NCBI GenBank assembly: GCA_022113835.1
Contig: JAILWY010000027.1
Coordinates: forward strand, 6,822,501-6,886,500
DNA length: 64,000 nt
Reading direction: 5' to 3'
DNA from: Atopsyche davidsoni
Lineage: Eukaryota; Arthropoda; Insecta; Trichoptera; Hydrobiosidae
The notes beneath the pieces were generated by a model. That model ran no database searches and was not told the origin of the DNA. It saw nothing but the letters and a program-made list of their open reading frames with translations. The translations under genes were made by a program, and so were the position numbers. Positions 59,011-64,000 of the stretch are shown in pieces (the stretch's first letter is position 1; every line of letters starts with the position of its first letter).

Positions 59011-61184
59011 TAAAGTCTGCGATTCTACGATTTGACTCTATCTACATTTTATTTCCTAGGGATAAAAACTATTATATGTGTGTGCTTTCATTGTTTACTA
59101 CTGTTTGTCATAGATATAATCGATAAACCCGCGGTGATGTATGATAACAGGCTATATCGATACATTTCATTAGCATATTACCACTAAAACACAAAGGAAT
59201 ACTTTGAAACTCTTTTATTTTATAGGTCACTATTTTTAAATATCTATCCTTTGCGTATTTAGAAAACACACCAGCTGTCTTTAAAATTAAACCTTCTTAG
59301 CGAGAACGGTCCAGTGAAGGATTCTTTACTTACTTAAAAATGCAGTTACCCAAGCGCAACACGCCGAAAGCTATTTATATCAACATATCATTACACAGAT
59401 ACGCTATGTGTAATGTTAAGTTTATTTTCACACTGGGAGCTTCTTATTAAAACGTAAACAATTTAAAAATAATACTTTACCTTCTGAAGTACTGCGGCGC
59501 TGCTGGAGGATAGCGAGTTTATTATTTGTTTCTGAACTCGCGTTCTATATAAATGGACTAATCAAATATATCCAAGCTGCAATTTATTTTTCATCTTGAC
59601 AGGTAAAGACTATGGGGTATAGAATTGTCCAATAACACGCAGTATCTATTGGCAGGTTAAGTCTATACATGTCCATATTGTAGATATATATTAAATTCAG
59701 TTAGTATATATTTTGTATTATTTTAGTATAAAGAGCGGCAGCTAACCGGATCCGGATTTACTAAATGTAAATTCTATATAGAATTTACATATTTTTATCA
59801 GTATCACGAAAAACGTGCGATTTTATTTAAGAAAAAGTAGAACATCAAAGCAAATAATTGTATCAAAAACTTAAGCTTGCATTTATGTAAATGTCTACGG
59901 TTAGGAAGGAAATAATGCAGAAAGCTCTAAGAATGGAAGATCTAATAAATTGAAGAGTCTAAGCATTCCAATACGCTCTATATTCAAGTAATTAGGGACC
60001 GGGTGCTTAGATCAGCGTTCTTTCTAACCCTAATTGCGTGACTTTGGATAGAGTCCAGCAAGAAGCTTTTTTTTTTTACACAGATAATTTACAAAGGAAT
60101 TTCAAAGCTGCATAATTAGTTAAAAAAACGTTGATTTATATTCTAAAAATAAATATACCTATACATTTACTCATGAATTAAATATTTAACTAAATAAAAG
60201 TAATTTTTCTTTATGGAGGCTTGATTATAAAATATTTATTAAAAATTTAAATAAAACTAAGAGTATTATAATTTTGCAAAGCAAGGTGAATAAGATTTTG
60301 ATCGCATTTAAAACGATTTCACTGTAGGCGTTTGAAGTCTCGTATAAAACGTAAGATATCTTTATTTTGATTTTTAATTAAGAAGAACACGTCTTAAGAG
60401 TTTGGTATCGTTTGTTTTTAAATGTAACAACGATCGATACTCAAGAAAGTATCGCTGAAAGTAAAATCACGATTTTGTTATCGTAATGACTATGAAAATA
60501 CAGTGTAATCAGAAAGGCCTTCAACTCAAAAAGTTAATTTCAATATATTTAATATCTCGCATATTTTTACAACTGTACCGGAATAATATATTTTTTTAAA
60601 TTAGTGTATTGGTATTATGAAAATTAAAATCAAATATTTTTAAATGTTATATATTCCGAGATATTTCATTTTTATTGTATTATATATAATGCAGTTATCA
60701 TTAATACAAAATATTATCGTAAAAGAAATATACTTCAGTTAAAAAAAATACATAAAATAATTGTATTATTTTATGTTTGGGGAAAATGTTTTTAAAACGA
60801 ATAAGATGAATATCAAAAAAAAAGTTTATATTTATTATTTGCCGGAAACGCGTTCGTTAGTCTCTAGAGTGCGGGAATCGTCTAAGCACGGGTTTTACAA
60901 ATTAGCAGTCCGTCGCATTGTAATCCATTGTAAGATACCTGACAATTTCAGGGATAAAAAAGAAAGCACCGGTATAAAATAAAGCGGAAAACTTCGATCA
61001 AATAAAAAAATACATTCACGTCAACCATTCCGCCAACAATGTGCTTAAATATCTTCAAATGGCAAAAGTCAAGTCATCACATAAAATAATTCTAATAGCC
61101 TCTTGCAATATTGGTTATTTATTTTTCGATTACCTCCGCGTCTAGAAATAATTTATTGTTAATTTCCAATGTAGTATATCTCTT
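59011..61184. other. AT-rich spacer with an exact 26-bp palindrome
   Basis: The palindrome lies at 59765-59790, running from ATGTAAATTC to its mirror GAATTTACAT. The rest shows no supported feature. Confidence 0.5.
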
Positions 61185-61470
61185 CAGCGAGCGTTTCGGT
61201 TGGCACTCCTCTCATATCGCTCGCCACACACATACACACACACCAATGAACACGGGCATTATATACATGCACGCTGGCACTAACACAGACGGGCGCGTCC
61301 TCGCCGCGCCGGAGGACGTCGCTGTATCGCGCTGCCACCTTTTTTTAATCAAAAAGTCGATTCAATTTACTTTAGAGGAAAGAATATCATCGTACGTACC
61401 TAGCCAGCGTGGAGCGGCGCCGGAGGCAGCGCGGCTTGTATTAAGAAACTTGTATCACGTTCGCTGTTGA
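61185..61470. promoter_or_regulatory. CpG-rich island with CA repeat
   Basis: A short CA-rich repeat at 61224-61243 is followed by CpG-dense segments to 61440. The plus-strand frame of 119 codons through it is not recognisable. Confidence 0.3.
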
Positions 61471-62184
61471 TTTTTTTGTAAATAATTGATAGCACACGCA
61501 TGCTGCGTTTTAAAATTCCGCCCTTAAACCTTTCTCTGGGTAAAATAAAGCCTTTCTGTTTTTTAACGTTTTTCAACATTTCAAAATCAAGCGTGCTTTT
61601 TGTATATTATGGCGAATTTTAAAGTAATAATACCTATTCTAACAAGACTAAGTAACTCTTATTTTTAAAAAAAATACATACTTTATTGATCGCTATAAGA
61701 AATATTTACTACTTATCTACATAATTTAATTTTAAATCAGCCTTTTTAAAATATTTTTTCCACTTGTTTACATCCAATTATTTGTTAATAGAAAAGCAGT
61801 TAGATACTTTTTTTCAGTAAAATGATGGGGTAGTCATTACTTTTATAAGAATGTGTTTTCTTCTTTAATTTCATAAGCATTTGCCTCTCTTCAGAGGAGA
61901 TTGGCAACCATTTCACTGAGCGTATACTCATGCTGAATCAGTGTTTATGGTTTTCTAAAGGGAAAATAGTGTAGTGTGTCTCCGGGTCATTCTACACTGT
62001 AATAATAAGTGTGTATAAATCATAATAAATTAATAAAACTATATTTTAAAATTTGTGCTTTGTTTGCTTCAAAAATATTTGTCAGATAGCTTCAACCTAA
62101 CACACGGTCTATAATTATATGAAAAACGAGCATACATTTATATTTGTTTTTATAAAGTTACACATGTGTAGCTTGATACTATCG
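61471..62184. other. AT-rich spacer
   Basis: No supported feature. Confidence 0.5.
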
Positions 62185-62410
62185 CGGTAGGACCTTCAAA
62201 TAAAAATGCAAATTTTCCCTCCCGGCTTTTCAACCCCGCGGCTCCATTTCTGCACCCGACCTGGAGCTCGGTGCGCCGGTCTATCCAGTTTGCATATCCA
62301 GTGTGCAAAATATGCGAAGGTACATTTTAAATGCCTGTCTAAATATGGCGAAGTCTGCGACTGAAAATAAGGGGAGAGATCCTCTGGAAAATTATCATGC
62401 AAATGTATGA
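62185..62410. promoter_or_regulatory. Island framed by two octamer words
   Basis: ATGCAAAT occurs at 62206-62213 and 62397-62404, with TTTGCATAT near 62290 between them and ATGGC at 62345-62349. POU-domain factors bind the octamer. Two copies at the two edges of one island are suggestive. Confidence 0.4.
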
Positions 62411-63050
62411 AACTATTTTTACATTGTTACGTCAATAGAATTCTTGAATACAACTTTAACGTTTGCTTTTGGTGTAGTATTTAAAAAAAAAATTGACTTG
62501 GCAATGATGCTGCCAGTATGTTTAAAATCTCTCCAAAATGCCTCGTTTTACTTGTAAAATATTCTCTAATATATAAAACAAGTATTACCCAAAAACTTCG
62601 ACTAGGACTAATGTTTTTTTCTTTTATAAATGGAGACATCAAAAGTAATTCGTAAAAGAAAAGCTTTTTTGTGACAATCAGTGCAACAAAATAGTGCTTA
62701 AAGTCATATTAATTTATTTGATTTAGATTATAATCATTTGTAGCACTTTCTTATAAAAATATAAAAAAGATTTGCTGCATATATTTATCTAAACACAATT
62801 GGAAATTTGATTAAGCAAATAGAATTGGGTGCCTTAATTTAAAATCCACAAATCTCTCTTGATACACGCACTACAAAAAAAAATATTAAATGTATTCATG
62901 TACTTTTTATTTTTATTTTTAATTGATATTTATAAGCACATAAATTCTATTTCGCTTAACTTAAAATTAAAAATAAAAAAGCCGTTATCGCCGCACTTAA
63001 TATTAATTTATTAGTCTCTGTTATTAGACGTCGTAAATTAGTCGAGCAAT
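62411..63050. other. AT-rich spacer
   Basis: No supported feature. Confidence 0.55.
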
Positions 63051-63168
63051 TCCGTTGATTCGACTTCAATCGCGCCGTCGCATTAATTCAGAAAATCTGC
63101 GAGAGTGCGGAAAACTTGTCGCCGTTCACGGATGATTTACATACCGAGCAGCTGTCGGCCGGGGCCGC

Positions 63169-63341
63169 GCACGTGGAGCCCCTGCCTCGCACGTGGGGAG
63201 CCCCTGCCTCGCACGTGGGGAGCCCCTGCCTCGCACGTGGAGCCCCTGCCTCGCACGTGGGGAGCCCCTGCCTCGCACGTGGGGAGCCCCTGCCTCGCAC
63301 GTGGGGAGCCCCTGCCTCGCACGTGGAGCCCCTGCCTCGCG
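63169..63341. repeat. Tandem array of eight 20/22-bp units, each with CACGTG
   Basis: Eight head-to-tail copies of GCACGTGG(GG)AGCCCCTGCCTC. Units differ only by the presence of two extra G, giving the order short, long, long, short, long, long, long, short. Every unit carries the palindromic E-box CACGTG, and the next copy decays to GCGCGCGG. All six frames stay open, so frames of 70-90 codons with repeats of RGEPLP or RARQGLPTCEAG are artefacts of the array. Flanks at 63150-63168 and 63341-63360 are also CpG-rich. Confidence 0.95.
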
Positions 63342-63470
63342 CGCGGCCGCGGCCCTGTGCTTAAACACATCTGATACACACCCGGGGGTGGAAATCGCGA
63401 ATCGTTCATACTAATAAATAAACCTAAATAAGCTCTGTTGTGATTTAATTGTTTCAGTGTAATTTATTAT

Positions 63471-64000
63471 ACAGGGTGTACCAAAATTAACGCAAGATTT
63501 GAATTTGTCGCCATTTTTGCAGTAAAGTTTTGGGAACACATCAAAACAGAACAATTTGACAGCTGACAGTTTAGGGTTAGTAAAAATGGAGCGTTACACG
63601 ATAGAACAACGTGTCTTCATTATTGAGCAATATTTCAAAAATAATGAAAGCTTGGCAGCCGCAGTTCGAAAATTTCATACAAAATATGGTCGGAATAGTG
63701 TTTGAAGAGATTAATTGATAAATTCAGGGAGACTGGATTCGTTGGAGACGTTAAATACACTGGTCGTCCAAAATCAAGCCGTTTAAATGTCAATATCGAA
63801 GCAGTGCGTAAGAGTGTTGGTGACAATCCAGGAACCTCAATACGGCGTCGTGGACAAGAATTGCAAATTTCAAGAAGCTCCGTACAGCGTATACTAACTA
63901 AAGATCTGTGTCTCCATACTTACAAAAATCAATTAACACAAGAACTGAAGCCTAATGATCATGCACAGCGAAAAGAGTTCGTTGAATGGAATATTGAACA
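63471..64000 (+). mobile_element. Tc1/mariner-type DNA transposon, left part, cut by the window end
   Basis: The element appears to begin with CAGGGTGTACCAAAATT right after a TA dinucleotide at 63470-63471, the target of this superfamily. About 115 bp later a transposase frame starts (63586). The protein is of the Tc1/mariner kind with an N-terminal paired-like helix-turn-helix region. The catalytic DDE/D domain and the right terminal repeat would lie beyond base 64000, so the length and activity of the element cannot be judged. A transposon is unusual in the TE-poor Hox interval. Confidence 0.85.
63586..64000 (+). pseudogene. Transposase of Tc1/mariner type, frameshifted and incomplete
   Basis: The frame starts at the ATG at 63586 with MERYTIEQRVFIIEQYFKNN, an opening typical of insect mariner-like transposases. 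It stops at TGA 63703-63705. From 63702 the reading continues in another phase (LKRLIDKFRETGFVG, then a GRP-type linker at about 63765 and SIRRRGQELQISRSSVQRIL, the second helix-turn-helix) and stays open to the window edge. A one-base loss, or an equivalent change, at about 63700 explains the break. Only the DNA-binding half, about 135 residues of a usual 340-350, is inside the window. The copy is probably inactive, unless the shift is a sequencing error. Confidence 0.85.

Noticed and set aside
63105..63409. Several 70-90 codon frames on both strands with repeating residues
   Set aside because: All are translations of the same 20/22-bp tandem array in different phases.
1..64000. Hox homeodomain, YPWM motif or other host coding exon; CRISPR array, operon, riboswitch
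   Set aside because: None seen in any frame or strand; bacterial-type features do not apply to this eukaryotic sequence.

Overview
This window looks like gene-free, regulatory DNA from an insect Hox cluster, specifically the interval between Abdominal-B and abdominal-A. The decisive evidence is a hairpin at 47017-47090. On the plus strand it contains the mature arms of miR-iab-8, and on the minus strand those of miR-iab-4. This bidirectional microRNA locus is known only from the abd-A/Abd-B interval of arthropod bithorax-type complexes. The very AT-rich background, the short GC-rich islands and the TAGGTA/ACCTAC-type words suggest Lepidoptera. That is a judgement of style, not a proof, and the species cannot be named.

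In Drosophila, iab-8 is transcribed in the same direction as the Hox genes. If that holds here, the Hox genes are on the plus strand, Abd-B lies to the left of base 1 and abd-A to the right of base 64000. Position 1 to about 47 kb would then correspond to the Abd-B-proximal infra-abdominal (iab) domains, and 47-64 kb to the abd-A-proximal ones. I found no homeodomain, no YPWM motif and no other recognisable protein-coding exon of a host gene. The longest open frames (119-139 codons) mostly sit in GC-rich islands, where stop codons are rare, and resemble nothing I know.

The layout is a chain of about 35 GC-richer islands of 0.15-1.3 kb in AT-rich spacers. The islands carry Hox-type words (CCATAAA, TCGTAAA, CAATAAA), Exd-Hox composites, YY1/Pho-type ATGGCGG words, CRE palindromes, octamers and two inverted nuclear-receptor repeats that match ecdysone response elements. 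The largest CpG-dense block, 47.1-49.5 kb, abuts the microRNA hairpin. It holds four of the twelve ATGGCGG words and is the best candidate for a promoter of the minus-strand iab-4 transcript and/or a Polycomb response element. A second promoter-like island at 14.8-15.3 kb has two NF-Y (CCAAT) sites.

Mobile DNA is sparse and local. A 91-bp tRNA-derived SINE with an exact 13-bp target duplication (33552-33668) sits next to a 196-bp foldback palindrome (33753-33948). The right edge (63471-64000) runs into a frameshifted Tc1/mariner-type transposon. A tandem array of eight CACGTG-containing units lies just before it (63169-63341), and a TA microsatellite lies at 27150-27301. Motif-based calls on islands are predictions from sequence words only. 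No conservation, chromatin or transcript data were available.
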